Notes: generated from the letters alone by a model not told the origin. Shown: positions 9,436 through 18,590, numbered from the stretch's first letter. The stretch: 64,000 bases of DNA from Allobosea sp. CRIB-10 (GCF_900112185.1 NZ_FOKP01000001.1:1-64000), one strand, 5' to 3'. Numbers and translations are program-made.

Positions 9436-9465
9436 AAAAAACCTCCCGGCCGGGGCCGGGAGGTT
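9436..9465 (-). terminator. Rho-independent terminator of the BA14K gene
   Basis: On the minus strand, AACCTCCCGGC (complement of 9455-9465) and its inverted copy (9440-9450) form an 11-bp GC-rich stem with a 4-base loop, followed by six T residues (9441-9436). It lies 26 bases after the stop at 9491 and separates this gene from xthA. Confidence 0.85.
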
Positions 9466-9490
9466 CGAAGAGCTCAGCCTGCGACGGCCT

Positions 9491-9943
9491 TTACGGGCAG
9501 GCGCGGACCACGCCGCCGGTGGCGATATAGGTGCCGGTCGACGGGTCATAGCTGCGGAAGCGGCGCGAGCAATAGGCGATCGCGTCGGCGTCCGGCGCGG
9601 CATAGACCGGGGCGGGCGCGACATAGACGGGCGGCGGCGGCGCGGCATAGACCGGCCCGGGGGCGAGCAGGGCGCCGGCAGCCAGGGCACCGAGCGCACC
9701 GGCGGCGATGCCTGCACCCACGGCCGCGCCGCGGTTGTAGCGATAGCCCCGGCCGTAATAGCCGCCGCGATAGCCGTAGCGGGGCCCACCGTAATAGCGA
9801 CGATACTGCACCTGCTCGACCAGGTTCGGCGAGCCGGCGGTCGCAACGGCGGCCTGCGCCGGTGCGAGCGGAGCAGCGACAACCGGTGTGGCGAGGGCAA
9901 AACCGCCAGCGAGGGCGGCGGCGATCAACGTCGTCCTGATCAT
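9491..9943 (-). CDS. BA14K family protein
   Basis: A 150-residue exported protein: signal peptide (MIRTTLIAAALAGGFALATP, cleavage near VAA-AP), a Tyr/Gly/Arg-rich stretch (about 46-70), a Gly/Ala hydrophobic segment (about 73-94), a Pro/Val/Tyr low-complexity part, and the C-terminal BA14K motif AYCSRRFRSYDPSTGTYIA. BA14K was described as an immunoreactive, lectin-like surface protein of Brucella; its role in free-living relatives is unclear. Single gene with its own strong terminator. The Gly/Ala segment could span a membrane. Confidence 0.85.
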   Translation of the reverse strand: MIRTTLIAAALAGGFALATPVVAAPLAPAQAAVATAGSPNLVEQVQYRRYYGGPRYGYRGGYYGRGYRYNRGAAVGAGIAAGALGALAAGALLAPGPVYAAPPPPVYVAPAPVYAAPDADAIAYCSRRFRSYDPSTGTYIATGGVVRACP

Positions 9944-10154
9944 CTCGAACTCCTTGTCCCTCCCGGCTGGGAGGATTCTTCGGGCGAATTCATCGGCTAC
10001 CCGAACACAGTCACCTTACCTGCAAGAGTAAACGCAAAACGCGGCGAAATTTCAACGACTTCCATTGGCTCCTTGCATTTTTCGGCTTGCACGCCGCCGC
10101 GGCAGGCCCCATTTGGCGGACGTTTCCGCAACGCACAATCCATCTGGGAGCCCC

Positions 10155-10724
10155 ATGTCGCAGCCCGCCGACCCCGCCGACCTTCCCACCGGACGCCTGA
10201 AGCCGCTGCCGATGGTGATCTTCGCCTCGCGCTGGCTGCAGGTTCCGCTCTATCTTGGCCTGATCGTGGCGCAGTGCGTCTACGTCTTCCTCTTCCTGAA
10301 GGAACTCTGGCACCTCGTCACTCATGCCTTCGACTTCAGCGAGCAGCAGATCATGCTGGTCGTGCTCGGCCTGATCGACGTGGTGATGATCTCGAACCTG
10401 CTGATCATGGTGATCGTCGGCGGCTATGAGACCTTCGTCTCGCGCCTGCGCCTGCAGGGACATCCCGACCAGCCGGAATGGCTCAGCCACGTCAACGCCT
10501 CGATCCTCAAGATCAAGCTGGCGATGGCGATCATCGGCATCTCCTCGATCCACCTGCTGCGGACTTTCATCGAGGCCGGCAATATCGGCGGACCGACGGC
10601 GACGAACTACACCACAACGGGTGTCTTGCTGCAGACGCTGATCCACTCGATCTTCATCGCTTCGGCGATCGGCATCGCCTGGGTCGACAAGATGACGCTC
10701 GGCGGCTCCAGCAAGGGGCATTGA
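10155..10724 (+). CDS. YqhA family (UPF0114) inner-membrane protein
   Basis: A 189-residue membrane protein with four predicted helices (about 27-48, 67-92, 120-137 and 158-175). The segment MVIFASRWLQVPLYLGLIVA, then LVVLGLIDVVMISNLLIMVI and GGYETFVSR, is characteristic of YqhA/UPF0114. The function is not established. ATG 10155 is preceded by CTGGGAG, and the upstream extension of the frame lacks membrane character. It stands alone between divergent and convergent neighbours. Confidence 0.85.
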   Translation: MSQPADPADLPTGRLKPLPMVIFASRWLQVPLYLGLIVAQCVYVFLFLKELWHLVTHAFDFSEQQIMLVVLGLIDVVMISNLLIMVIVGGYETFVSRLRLQGHPDQPEWLSHVNASILKIKLAMAIIGISSIHLLRTFIEAGNIGGPTATNYTTTGVLLQTLIHSIFIASAIGIAWVDKMTLGGSSKGH

Positions 10725-11036
10725 GGCTTGCCGGGCACCGCGAAGCGGTGAGCCCGGCTCGCTAGAGCCACTTCAGGCTGTCGCGCTCGCCACAAATCAT
10801 TGTTCTCGAGCGATTGCCGACCGGTGTTCGGTGACATGACCCGCACGGTCCGATGGGCGGGACGAGGCTCCTTGGAGGATCGTCCCTGCCGTAGCGGGAG
10901 GTGTCGATGGGCGAGATGGGGCGGACGTTCGTGCATCCGGCGCAGCAGGAAGGCGCGAGCTGTGCCGGCGCTTCGAGACCCGTCGGTCGGGACAAGCCCG
11001 GCCACGATGGAATGACGAAGCTCGCCGTGCGTTAGA
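10725..11036. other. Intergenic region, no gene seen
   Basis: 312 bases between the convergent YqhA and DUF2147 genes. A short palindrome (CCGGGC...GCCCGG, 10730-10757) follows the YqhA stop and may end its transcript. The stretch around 10985-11005 resembles the GGCCGGGCTTGTCCCGACC dispersed palindrome of this order. Short open frames on both strands look like random GC-rich reading frames. Confidence 0.4.
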
Positions 11037-11411
11037 TCAGTTGCTGCGCGACCACTTCACCGAGCGGCAGATCATGCCGCCGAAGACGCAACCGGCGGTC
11101 GTCAGCGTGTCGCCCGCGAGCGACATCGTGCCGGAATAGGTCTTGCCGTCCTCGGGGTTGAAGGCGCTGCCGTTCCATTTGCCGGCGCCGGACGGCTTCA
11201 TGTCGTAGAAGATGCGCTGGCCGACCTTGGCCGGGCCGCCGGCCTCCTTGAGCCAGGAGATGGTGCCGCACATCGCCTCGCCGCACTTGGTGAAGCGCAC
11301 CTTGGAGGCGCCGGTGTCGCGCAGCCAGGTGCCGGTGACGTCCTGGGCCGAAGCGGGGACGGCGAAGGCAAGCAGCAGGCCGGCGGCGGCAGTGATCAGG
11401 CGAATAGCCAT
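11037..11411 (-). CDS. DUF2147 family exported protein
   Basis: A 124-residue protein with a signal peptide (MAIRLITAAAGLLLAFAVPA, cleavage SAQ-DV). The mature part reads VTGTWLRDTGASKVRFTKC, then GTISWLK, and ends with DTLTTAGCVFGGMICRSVKW, the conserved layout of DUF2147, a small periplasmic beta-barrel-like family. Four cysteines are conserved in the family. ATG 11411 has GAGGAGG six bases upstream. Function unknown; an inverted repeat upstream suggests specific regulation. Confidence 0.85.
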   Translation of the reverse strand: MAIRLITAAAGLLLAFAVPASAQDVTGTWLRDTGASKVRFTKCGEAMCGTISWLKEAGGPAKVGQRIFYDMKPSGAGKWNGSAFNPEDGKTYSGTMSLAGDTLTTAGCVFGGMICRSVKWSRSN

Positions 11412-11453
11412 GGCGTTCCTCCTCGTTGCTGGCGATCTCTGTCGCTCAGATGG

Positions 11454-11476
11454 TTCAGATATAAACCATATCTGAA
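11454..11476 (-). promoter_or_regulatory. Perfect inverted repeat upstream of the DUF2147 gene
   Basis: TTCAGATAT (11454-11462) and ATATCTGAA (11468-11476) are perfect 9-bp arms around AAACC, 42 bases upstream of the DUF2147 start. Its low GC content against a GC-rich background and its position suit a repressor or activator site; the binding factor is unknown. The rest of 11412-11774 shows no gene. Confidence 0.45.
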
Positions 11477-11774
11477 GCCGCGCCAGCTTCCAAGATGGCT
11501 CTTCATCAAGGCCCGGTCGCCGCGCTGACCTTGGGGCAAGGTGAATCCCAGGTTGACGCGCTCGCCGGCGTCGGATTCGGAATGGATTGAAATCATTGCT
11601 GAATTCAGCGCAGAAGCCTGAATCGAATCTTGCTTTAACCGCTCGTTTGCGACTCGTTGAGCTTCGATTCATCTCAAACTTTAGCGGAGTGTTTTACCGC
11701 CCGGCCCGAACCTCTCCTCACAAGCCGCGGCCTCCAAACGGGCCGGTATCGAAGGAAAACAGGGAGAGTTTGTC

Positions 11775-12044
11775 ATGGCACGCATGGAAATGAGCGCGAT
11801 CCCGGCCTCGCTGGCGATCCCGATGGAAGCCTCCGCCGACGCCTATTACGAGCTCGGCCTGATGCATGCGTCCGGCCGCTCCGGCCCGGTCGATCTGGTC
11901 GCGGCGCAGACCTGGTTCAACGTCGCCTTCGCCAAGGGCTGCTCCCGTGCCGCCTCGCACCGTGCCGAGCTGGCATCCGAGATGAGCCGCGACGAGGTCG
12001 CCGAAGCGCTGCGCGAGGCGCGCAGGTTCCTGACTCGGCATTGA
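11775..12044 (+). CDS. Small Sel1-repeat protein
   Basis: An 89-residue cytoplasmic protein holding one full Sel1-like repeat: AYYELGLMHASGRSGPVDLV followed by AAQTWFNVAFAKG, then an Arg/Glu-rich helix that starts a second repeat. ATG 11775 has AGGGAGAG upstream with about 8 bases of spacing. Single small Sel1 proteins are frequent in Hyphomicrobiales and are thought to act as protein-binding adaptors; no partner is indicated here. It is convergent with the trehalose-phosphate synthase-like gene. Confidence 0.75.
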   Translation: MARMEMSAIPASLAIPMEASADAYYELGLMHASGRSGPVDLVAAQTWFNVAFAKGCSRAASHRAELASEMSRDEVAEALREARRFLTRH

Positions 12045-12068
12045 AGAGCCCGCATCGTCGGATCGGTT

Positions 12069-14309
12069 TCAGGCGATCCTGCGCAGCCCCGGCGGGGTGG
12101 CAGCGACGCGGTCGATGCTGGAGATGATCCGGTTGCGCTTGCGCAGCCGCGAGGCGTCGAGCAGCATTCGCCCCGCCCAGTAGAACACGTTGTTCTCGCT
12201 GACGATGTCGCGCATCAGCCGCATGCGCTCTTCCTGCTCGGCGGCCGGCATCCGCAGCGCCGTATCGATCGTCTCTGCCGTGGTTCGGGCGTCGAACGGG
12301 TTGACGATCAGCGCCTCCATCAACTCGCGCGAGGCGCCCGCGAAGGTACTGAGCAACAGCACGCCCTGCTCATCGTCGCGCGCCGCGACGAACTCCTTGG
12401 CAACGAGATTCATTCCGTCGTGCAGGCTGCCAACGATGCACAGATCGGCGGCGCGGAGCAGTTCGTAGACCTGATCTGGCTCGAAATGCCGCATTTCGAG
12501 GATCAGCGGCCGGTAGCCCTGCCGTCCGAACCGGGAATTGATCTTGTCGGCGGCGCTCTCGGCCTCGACACGCAGCGCCTGGTAGGCCGGCAGCTTGCTG
12601 CGGGTCGGAGCGGCGATCTGCAGCATCACGAAGCGGCCGCGCCATTCGGGGTGCTCTTCCAGCAGAATTTCGACCGCCCGGAAACGGTCGGGAATACCCT
12701 TGGTGAAGTCGAAGCGCTCGACGCCGACAGCGAGGCGCACATCCGCCGGCAGGCCGTAGCGGCGGCAGATCTCCGCGCGACATTCGGCCACCGGCGCCTG
12801 GCGCTTCAGCGGTTCGGGCGGCCAGGCAATCGAGATCGGATAGGGACGCACGACCGCGCTGTTGCCGCGAGCGGAAACCATCGACTGCTCGCGGTCGATA
12901 TGGCACTCGATGAAGCGGTCGGCCGTCTCGATGAAGTTATTGCAGTGCAATTGCGTATGGAAGCCGATCACCGAGCTGCCGAGCAGGCCATCGAGAAGCT
13001 CCTTGCGCCAGGGGCAGATGCCGAAAATCTCGGCATTCGGCCATGGGATATGCCAGAAGGTGATGATCGTGGCGTTGGGGAGCTGCTCGCGCACCATGCG
13101 CGGCACCAGGGCAAGATGATAATCCTGCACAAGTACGATCGGCGCATCGGTTTGCGCCTCGGCCGCCACGGCATCGGCGAATTTCTGATTGACCGCCCGG
13201 TATCGCTCCCAATCCGGCTGCCGGAACACGGGCCGCACGAAGGTGATATGGCAGAGGGGCCATAGGCCTTCATTGGCCAGGCCGAAATAATAGCCTTCCT
13301 CCTCCTGCGGGCTCAGCCAGACGCGGCGTAGCGTATAGGCCGGCGCCTCCGGCGGCACCGAAAGCCGGTCCTGCTTGTCGACTGTCGCGGTATCGGCCGA
13401 GCCGTTGCCATGCGCGATCCAGGTGCCGCCGCAAGCTGCCACGATCGGCTCCAGCGCCGTGACGAGGCCGCTTGCCGGCCGCTGCAATCTGATCGAGCCA
13501 TCGGCGTCGCGGTTGTGGATGTAGGGCTCGCGATTCGACACCACGATGACCTCGGCCCCCGGCAGCTCGTTGTCGACGACCTGGCGCAGGGTTTCCGGTG
13601 ACCAATCGACGCGGATGCCGGCGGTGGTTCGGCGCGAGATATCGAGGTCGCGCAGCAACTGCCGGATCTCGCCCATCACCGGGGCGATCTGCGGGTCCTG
13701 GCGGCCGCTGTCGCTGCCGCCGGCGATTCCCTCGCGGACCGAGCGGAGCCAGCCGCGCAGGGTCAGCCGCGCCATGAGCAGAGTCACCGCCGCGGCTGCG
13801 ATGCCGAGCAGGGCGATAAAGCCCATCAGGTAGAGCTGGGCCGACAGGCTGCGGGCGCTGGCGAAGCTGAGATCGTGGACGATCGCCAGCTGGGTCAGGC
13901 CCTGGCTCTTGGTCTCGACCGCGAGGCGGGCCTCCAGCACCGGCCCGCTCGGCAGCTCGATCGCACGGAACGAGCCTTCCTCGCCCGCGACCTTCCTGCG
14001 GCAGGCGACCAGGTTTCGTCCGATGCGCGTGCCGGCGATGAGCGAGCCATCGGCGGCGCACAGCCCGATCGCCAGGATGCGCTCGTCTTCCGCGATCCGC
14101 TCGAATAGGGCTTCGAGCTGCAGCGGAGCCGGTTCGTCGACGAGCCTCGCGACGCTGTCGCGGATCGAGGAGACGATCAGCTTCGATCTGATCTCGACGT
14201 CATGCTGGAACCATCGCGCCATCAACCCGTCGGCGAGCGGAGCGACGGCGACCGCCATGAGCGTCAGCACGCCGAGCAGCGGGAGGGCGAACCGGTACAG
14301 CAGTCGCAT
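12069..14309 (-). CDS. otsA: Membrane-anchored trehalose-6-phosphate synthase-like glycosyltransferase (GT20)
   Basis: A 746-residue fusion. Residues 1-180 look like the input part of a signalling protein: helix at about 6-26, an extracytoplasmic segment of about 130 residues, and a second helix at about 157-180. A linker to about 240 leads into a GT20 domain with VIVVSNREPYIHNRD, RPASGLVTALEPI, QDYHLALVPRMV, ITFWHIPWPNAEIF, VERFDFTKGIPDRFRA and SLHDGMNLVAKEFVAAR. These blocks match OtsA-type UDP/GDP-glucose:glucose-6-phosphate glucosyltransferases, whose usual length is about 450-500. No otsB phosphatase gene lies nearby. Enzyme activity is inferred from the motifs; the acceptor could differ from glucose-6-phosphate. 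Confidence 0.85.
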   Translation of the reverse strand: MRLLYRFALPLLGVLTLMAVAVAPLADGLMARWFQHDVEIRSKLIVSSIRDSVARLVDEPAPLQLEALFERIAEDERILAIGLCAADGSLIAGTRIGRNLVACRRKVAGEEGSFRAIELPSGPVLEARLAVETKSQGLTQLAIVHDLSFASARSLSAQLYLMGFIALLGIAAAAVTLLMARLTLRGWLRSVREGIAGGSDSGRQDPQIAPVMGEIRQLLRDLDISRRTTAGIRVDWSPETLRQVVDNELPGAEVIVVSNREPYIHNRDADGSIRLQRPASGLVTALEPIVAACGGTWIAHGNGSADTATVDKQDRLSVPPEAPAYTLRRVWLSPQEEEGYYFGLANEGLWPLCHITFVRPVFRQPDWERYRAVNQKFADAVAAEAQTDAPIVLVQDYHLALVPRMVREQLPNATIITFWHIPWPNAEIFGICPWRKELLDGLLGSSVIGFHTQLHCNNFIETADRFIECHIDREQSMVSARGNSAVVRPYPISIAWPPEPLKRQAPVAECRAEICRRYGLPADVRLAVGVERFDFTKGIPDRFRAVEILLEEHPEWRGRFVMLQIAAPTRSKLPAYQALRVEAESAADKINSRFGRQGYRPLILEMRHFEPDQVYELLRAADLCIVGSLHDGMNLVAKEFVAARDDEQGVLLLSTFAGASRELMEALIVNPFDARTTAETIDTALRMPAAEQEERMRLMRDIVSENNVFYWAGRMLLDASRLRKRNRIISSIDRVAATPPGLRRIA

Positions 14310-14454
14310 CTGCCAAGGCTAGCCGATCACACGCCCGAAGGACACCCCGAACCGGCCCTCGGCGGGGATACGGCCGCCACCGGCGCTTGTGGCGCGGGGA
14401 GGGCGCCGCTATAAGCGCGCCGCATTCCCCGATTTTCCCGCAAGGATCACAACG

Positions 14455-14877
14455 ATGGCTGTCCAGCGTACCTTCTCCATTCTCAAGCCCGACGCGACGA
14501 AGCGCAATCTCACCGGCGCGGTCAACGCGGTCATCGAGAAGGCCGGCCTGCGCATCGTCGCGCAGAAGCGCATCCAGATGACCACGGCGCAGGCGCAGAC
14601 CTTCTACGCCGTCCACAAGGAGCGTCCCTTCTTCGGCGAGCTCGTCGAGTTCATGACCTCCGGCCCGGTCGTCGTGCAGGTCCTCGAAGGCGAGGACGCG
14701 ATCGCCAAGTATCGTGAGGTGATGGGCGCCACCAACCCGGCCAACGCTGCCGAGGGCACTGTCCGCAAGCTCTTCGCCCAGTCGGTCGGCGAGAACACCG
14801 TGCACGGCTCGGACGCGCCGGAGACCGCCGCGATCGAGATCGCGCAATTCTTCGCCGGCAACGAGATCGTCGGCTGA
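14455..14877 (+). CDS. ndk: Nucleoside diphosphate kinase
   Basis: A 140-residue enzyme that transfers the gamma phosphate between nucleoside triphosphates and diphosphates through a phosphohistidine. The N-terminus [20 protein letters not shown] and the active-site block [13 protein letters not shown] (phosphorylated His about 117) are standard, and the length is normal. It is divergent from the otsA-like gene and ends in a strong terminator, so it is a single transcription unit. Start ATG 14455 follows AAGGATCACAACG, a purine-rich ribosome binding site. Confidence 0.97.
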   Translation: MAVQRTFSILKPDATKRNLTGAVNAVIEKAGLRIVAQKRIQMTTAQAQTFYAVHKERPFFGELVEFMTSGPVVVQVLEGEDAIAKYREVMGATNPANAAEGTVRKLFAQSVGENTVHGSDAPETAAIEIAQFFAGNEIVG

Positions 14878-14904
14878 GCCGATTTCGTGTCCTGGAAGTG
14901 GGAA

Positions 14905-14936
14905 GGGCGGGTCCGTCGGACCCGCCCTTTTTCTTT
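14905..14936 (+). terminator. Rho-independent terminator of ndk
   Basis: GGGCGGGTCC (14905-14914) and GGACCCGCCC (14918-14927) form a perfect 10-bp stem with a 3-base loop, followed by TTTTTCTTT. It lies 28 bases after the ndk stop and could also serve the convergent porin gene weakly. Confidence 0.9.
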
Positions 14937-14952
14937 GCCGGGTTGGAGCGCC

Positions 14953-15777
14953 TCAGAACCCGAGGTCGAAGGCGTAGCTGGCCGAGAGGCCGAAGGTGAT
15001 AGAGTCGCGGTCGCCATAGGTCTTGACGATCGGCGTCTTGGCCGCGTCGCCCATCAAGTGCTTGTACTCGACATAGGCGGTGGTCTGCAGCTTGTCGGAC
15101 CAGTTATAGGTCGCCTGCGCGATCGCGCCGACCGAGTGGACGCCGGCATTGTAGCGCTGCAGCAGGCCGCCGGTGCCGGCGGCCGTGCCGCCGAAATAGG
15201 TGCGGACATAGTCGGCGCCAACGATGGTCATGCGCGGTCCGATGCCAAGCGACCAGGCGCCGATGCGCTGGAAGACATCAACCTTGGCCTCCGCGACCAG
15301 CGCATCATGTGCGACGATGCCGCGGCGCAGGTCGACGCGGGTGCGCAGCCAGGAGGTCGGGTAGAACTCGACGAAGGCGCCGGCCTCGGCGCCGAATTTG
15401 GTGTCCGGCACGCCCGTGATGCGCAGGGCGGCGTTGGTGTCGGCCTTGCGCTCCCAGAGCAGATTGCCGGAGAAGCCGACGCGCCATGCCTTGCCGGAGA
15501 AGAAGCCGATGCTGATCGCGTCGTCTTCCGAGGTCCACCAGGTGCTCTTGGTGCCGCGCGCCAGCGAGATGATCCCGCGCGGGCGGAAGACGTAATCGTT
15601 CGAGCCGGCGTAGTCGGGCTGGTAGCGTAGCCCGGCGCCGAGCGTCAGATGCCAGTTCTGGACCGGTTCCGGCGAGGTATACTGGCTGTACTGCGAGGAT
15701 TGGGCCTTCGCCGGCGCGCTGAGCGCGAGAGAAAGGCACGCGGCCGCAAGGCCGGCAAGGAACGCAACGCAACGCAT
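14953..15777 (-). CDS. MipA/OmpV family outer-membrane protein
   Basis: A 274-residue protein with a signal peptide (MRCVAFLAGLAAACLSLALS, cleavage near AKA-QS) and a beta-barrel pattern of alternating hydrophobic residues ending in aromatic SYAFDLGF. LTLGAGLRYQPDYAGSNDYV near residue 43 is the hallmark start of MipA/OmpV proteins. These proteins scaffold murein synthesis or act as small outer-membrane channels; no murein gene is adjacent. ATG 15777 has CGGAG eight bases upstream. The region 15778-16003 upstream shows no further gene. Confidence 0.85.
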   Translation of the reverse strand: MRCVAFLAGLAAACLSLALSAPAKAQSSQYSQYTSPEPVQNWHLTLGAGLRYQPDYAGSNDYVFRPRGIISLARGTKSTWWTSEDDAISIGFFSGKAWRVGFSGNLLWERKADTNAALRITGVPDTKFGAEAGAFVEFYPTSWLRTRVDLRRGIVAHDALVAEAKVDVFQRIGAWSLGIGPRMTIVGADYVRTYFGGTAAGTGGLLQRYNAGVHSVGAIAQATYNWSDKLQTTAYVEYKHLMGDAAKTPIVKTYGDRDSITFGLSASYAFDLGF

Positions 15778-16003
15778 CGTCAGAACTCCGGCGCCATGGC
15801 GCCTTGGACTACTCGGATGCGGCCAAACTGAATCATTAGTCTTAACCCGGAGTTGACGAGCAGCCGCCTGCGACATCGCTGCTCGTATGGCTGATGGCCC
15901 GGCCGAATCCCCAGCCGCCGGATGCCGGTACCTTGCCCCCTGGCGGCACGGCAATGCAACCGTCCCGCTTCCGTCGACCCTGGACCTGTTCTAGGAAGAG
16001 CAC

Positions 16004-18094
16004 ATGACAGAGCTTCCGCGTATCGCGCGCCAGCCCTCGGTCTGCCCGCATGATTGCCCTTCGGCCTGCTCGCTCGAAGTCGAGGTCATCGACGGCAAGA
16101 CCATCGGCCGAGTCCGCGGCAACAAGCGCCAGAGCTACACCGATGGCGTGATCTGCGCGAAGGTCGCCCGCTACGCCGAGCGCATCCACCATCCCGACCG
16201 GCTGCTGTACCCATTGCGCCGCACCGGGCCGAAAGGCTCGGGCGCCTTCGAGCGCATTTCCTGGGATGAGGCGCTCGACGAGATCGCCAGGCGTTTCCTC
16301 GCGATCGAGGCCGAGCACGGCGCCGAGGCGGTCTGGCCATATTACTATGCCGGGACCATGGGCCTCGTGATGCGCGACGGCATCAACCGCCTGCGCCACG
16401 CCAAGCGCTATTCCGGCCAGTACTCGACGATCTGCACCACAACCGCCTGGACCGGCTTCATCGCCGGCACCGGCAGGCTTGCCGGGCCCGACCCGCGCGA
16501 GATGGCGAAATCGGATTGCGTGGTGATCTGGGGCACCAACCCGGTGCACACCCAGGTCAATGTCATGCACCATGCCGTCAAGGCGCGGAAGGAGCGTGGC
16601 GCCAAGATAGTCGCGATCGACATCTATCGCAACGCCACGCTCGACCAGGCCGATCTGCCGCTGGTGCTCAAGCCCGGCACGGACGGCGCGCTGGCCTGCG
16701 CCGTCATGCACGTGCTCTTCCGCGACGGCCATGCCGACCGCGACTATCTCGCCCGCTTCGCCGATGCGCCCGACGAGCTGGAAGCGCATCTCGCCAGCCG
16801 CACGCCTGAATGGGCGGCGGCGATCACCGGCCTCAGCGTCGCCGAGATCGAGGAATTCGCCACGCTCGTCGGCACCCGCAAGAGGAGCTTCTTCCGGCTC
16901 GGCTATGGCTTCGCCCGTCAGCGCAACGGCGCGGTCAACATCCACGCGGCGTCCTGCATCCCGACCGTGACCGGCGCCTGGCAGTATGAAGGCGGTGGCG
17001 CCTTCCATTCCAACAGCGGCATCTACAAATGGCGCAAGGGCCTGATCGAGGGGCTCGACAAGATCGACCGCAACGTACGCCAGCTCGACCAGTCGCAGAT
17101 CGGCCGCGTGCTCACCGGCGATGCCGACGCCTTGCGCCAGGGTGGGCCGGTCAGGGCTCTGTTCATCCAGAACACCAATCCGGTCACGGTTGCGCCGGAG
17201 CAGGAACTGGTGAAGCGCGGCTTCGCCCGCGAGGATCTCTTCACCGTCGTGCACGAGCAGTTCATGACCGAAACGGCGCAGATGGCCGACATCGTGCTGC
17301 CGGCGACGCAGTTCATGGAGCATGACGACCTCTATCAGGGCGGCGGCCACCAGCACATCATGTGGGGCGGGAAGCTCGTCGAGCCGCCGGGCGAATGCCG
17401 CTCGAACCATGAGGTGATCTGCGCTTTGGCACAGCGCCTCGGCGCCGAGCATCGCGGCTTCACGATGACCCCGCGCGAGATCGTCGACTGGACCTTGCAG
17501 GAGACCGGCCGCGGCACGCTGGAAGAGCTGATCGCCAATGATTTCATCGACATCCAGCCGGATTTCGAGACAGCGCATTATCTGAAGGGCTTCGGCTGGC
17601 GCGACGGCAGGTTCCGCTTCAAGCCGGACTGGACCAAGGTCCCGAACAGCAATGCCGGTCTCGTCGGCCCGCATGAGACGCTGCCTGCGCTGCCGGATCA
17701 CTGGGCGGTGATCGAGCAGGCCGATGACGAGCATCCGTTCCGGCTCGCCACGAGCCCGGCCCGCAATTTCCTGAACTCCAGCTTCACCGAGACGCCGACC
17801 TCGCAGAAGAAGGAGGGCGCGCCGACGCTGATGCTGCATCCGGACGATGCGGCAGCGCTCGGCATCGCCGCCGGCGACCATGTCACCGTCGGCAACCGGC
17901 GCGGCAAGGTCGAGCTCGACGCGGTCCTGTTCGATGGTTTGGTGCGCGGCGTCGTCATCGCCGAGTCGATCTGGCCGAACCGCGCCCATCGCGGCGGGCG
18001 CGGCATCAACACCATCACCGGCGCGGATTCGCCCGCGCCCTATGGCGGCGCCGCCTTCCACGACAACAAGGTCTGGATTCGCAAGGGGGTGTGA
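16004..18094 (+). CDS. Molybdopterin oxidoreductase of the DMSO-reductase superfamily
   Basis: A 696-residue cytoplasmic protein (no signal peptide). Cysteines C14, C18, C22 and C51 in CPHDCPSAC...GVICAKV fit the N-terminal [4Fe-4S] cluster. The order of bis-MGD binding blocks is normal (WGTNPVHTQVN, LFIQNTNP, TETAQMADIVLPATQFME, C-terminal ATSPARNFLNSS and PDDAAALGIAAGD). C144 in STICTTTAW is a possible Mo/W ligand, but I cannot prove it. Substrate unknown: the subfamily is annotated loosely as BisC-like or anaerobic dehydrogenase. No electron-transfer subunits follow, so it may use a soluble partner. Confidence 0.85.
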   Translation: MTELPRIARQPSVCPHDCPSACSLEVEVIDGKTIGRVRGNKRQSYTDGVICAKVARYAERIHHPDRLLYPLRRTGPKGSGAFERISWDEALDEIARRFLAIEAEHGAEAVWPYYYAGTMGLVMRDGINRLRHAKRYSGQYSTICTTTAWTGFIAGTGRLAGPDPREMAKSDCVVIWGTNPVHTQVNVMHHAVKARKERGAKIVAIDIYRNATLDQADLPLVLKPGTDGALACAVMHVLFRDGHADRDYLARFADAPDELEAHLASRTPEWAAAITGLSVAEIEEFATLVGTRKRSFFRLGYGFARQRNGAVNIHAASCIPTVTGAWQYEGGGAFHSNSGIYKWRKGLIEGLDKIDRNVRQLDQSQIGRVLTGDADALRQGGPVRALFIQNTNPVTVAPEQELVKRGFAREDLFTVVHEQFMTETAQMADIVLPATQFMEHDDLYQGGGHQHIMWGGKLVEPPGECRSNHEVICALAQRLGAEHRGFTMTPREIVDWTLQETGRGTLEELIANDFIDIQPDFETAHYLKGFGWRDGRFRFKPDWTKVPNSNAGLVGPHETLPALPDHWAVIEQADDEHPFRLATSPARNFLNSSFTETPTSQKKEGAPTLMLHPDDAAALGIAAGDHVTVGNRRGKVELDAVLFDGLVRGVVIAESIWPNRAHRGGRGINTITGADSPAPYGGAAFHDNKVWIRKGV

Positions 18095-18214
18095 CCTTTG
18101 CGTCATTGCTTTTTTGCTGGCGCTATGGACCATCCGCGCCCGGGCGACGGCATGGCCTGTCGGGGGAGATTCGGGTCTCCCGGGCTCGAGCCGCGGAAAC
18201 GGACAGTGCGAAAG

Positions 18215-18577
18215 ATGATCAAGCGGCGGGTTGGTGCGGTCGTGTGGGCCGCTGGATTGTCCCTGTTGATGTCCGCCGCTGCGGCGCTGGCCGCGGGCAG
18301 CACGAGCGCGCTGCCGCCGCCGGATCCGACGGCGAAGAACCTGACGCCCTACATGATCCAGCTGCGCGCCTTCGACGCTTGCCTGATCACCCAGTCGCGC
18401 TTGATGAACACGACGCGCGAGGCGGTGCACACCCCGTGCAGCTGCTACGCCAAGGGCACGGTCAACGCCATGACCAAGGACGAGCTCCAGGCCTTCCGCG
18501 ACACCGGCTATTTCAACGACTCGGCCCGCGAGAAGGGCTATGGCTTCATCGATCGCTGCAAGCTGAAGCGGCCGTGA
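18215..18577 (+). CDS. Small exported cysteine-containing protein of unknown function
   Basis: A 120-residue protein with a signal peptide (MIKRRVGAVVWAAGLSLLMS, cleavage about ALA-AG, residue 27) and a mature domain with four cysteines (DACLIT, PCSCYAKG, DRCKLK) that could form two disulfides. I do not recognise the family. ATG 18215 starts directly with the signal peptide; the frame runs upstream but without secretory character. It follows the molybdopterin oxidoreductase by 120 bases on the same strand and may share its transcript. Confidence 0.65.
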   Translation: MIKRRVGAVVWAAGLSLLMSAAAALAAGSTSALPPPDPTAKNLTPYMIQLRAFDACLITQSRLMNTTREAVHTPCSCYAKGTVNAMTKDELQAFRDTGYFNDSAREKGYGFIDRCKLKRP

Positions 18578-18590
18578 TGGTGAAGGCGGC

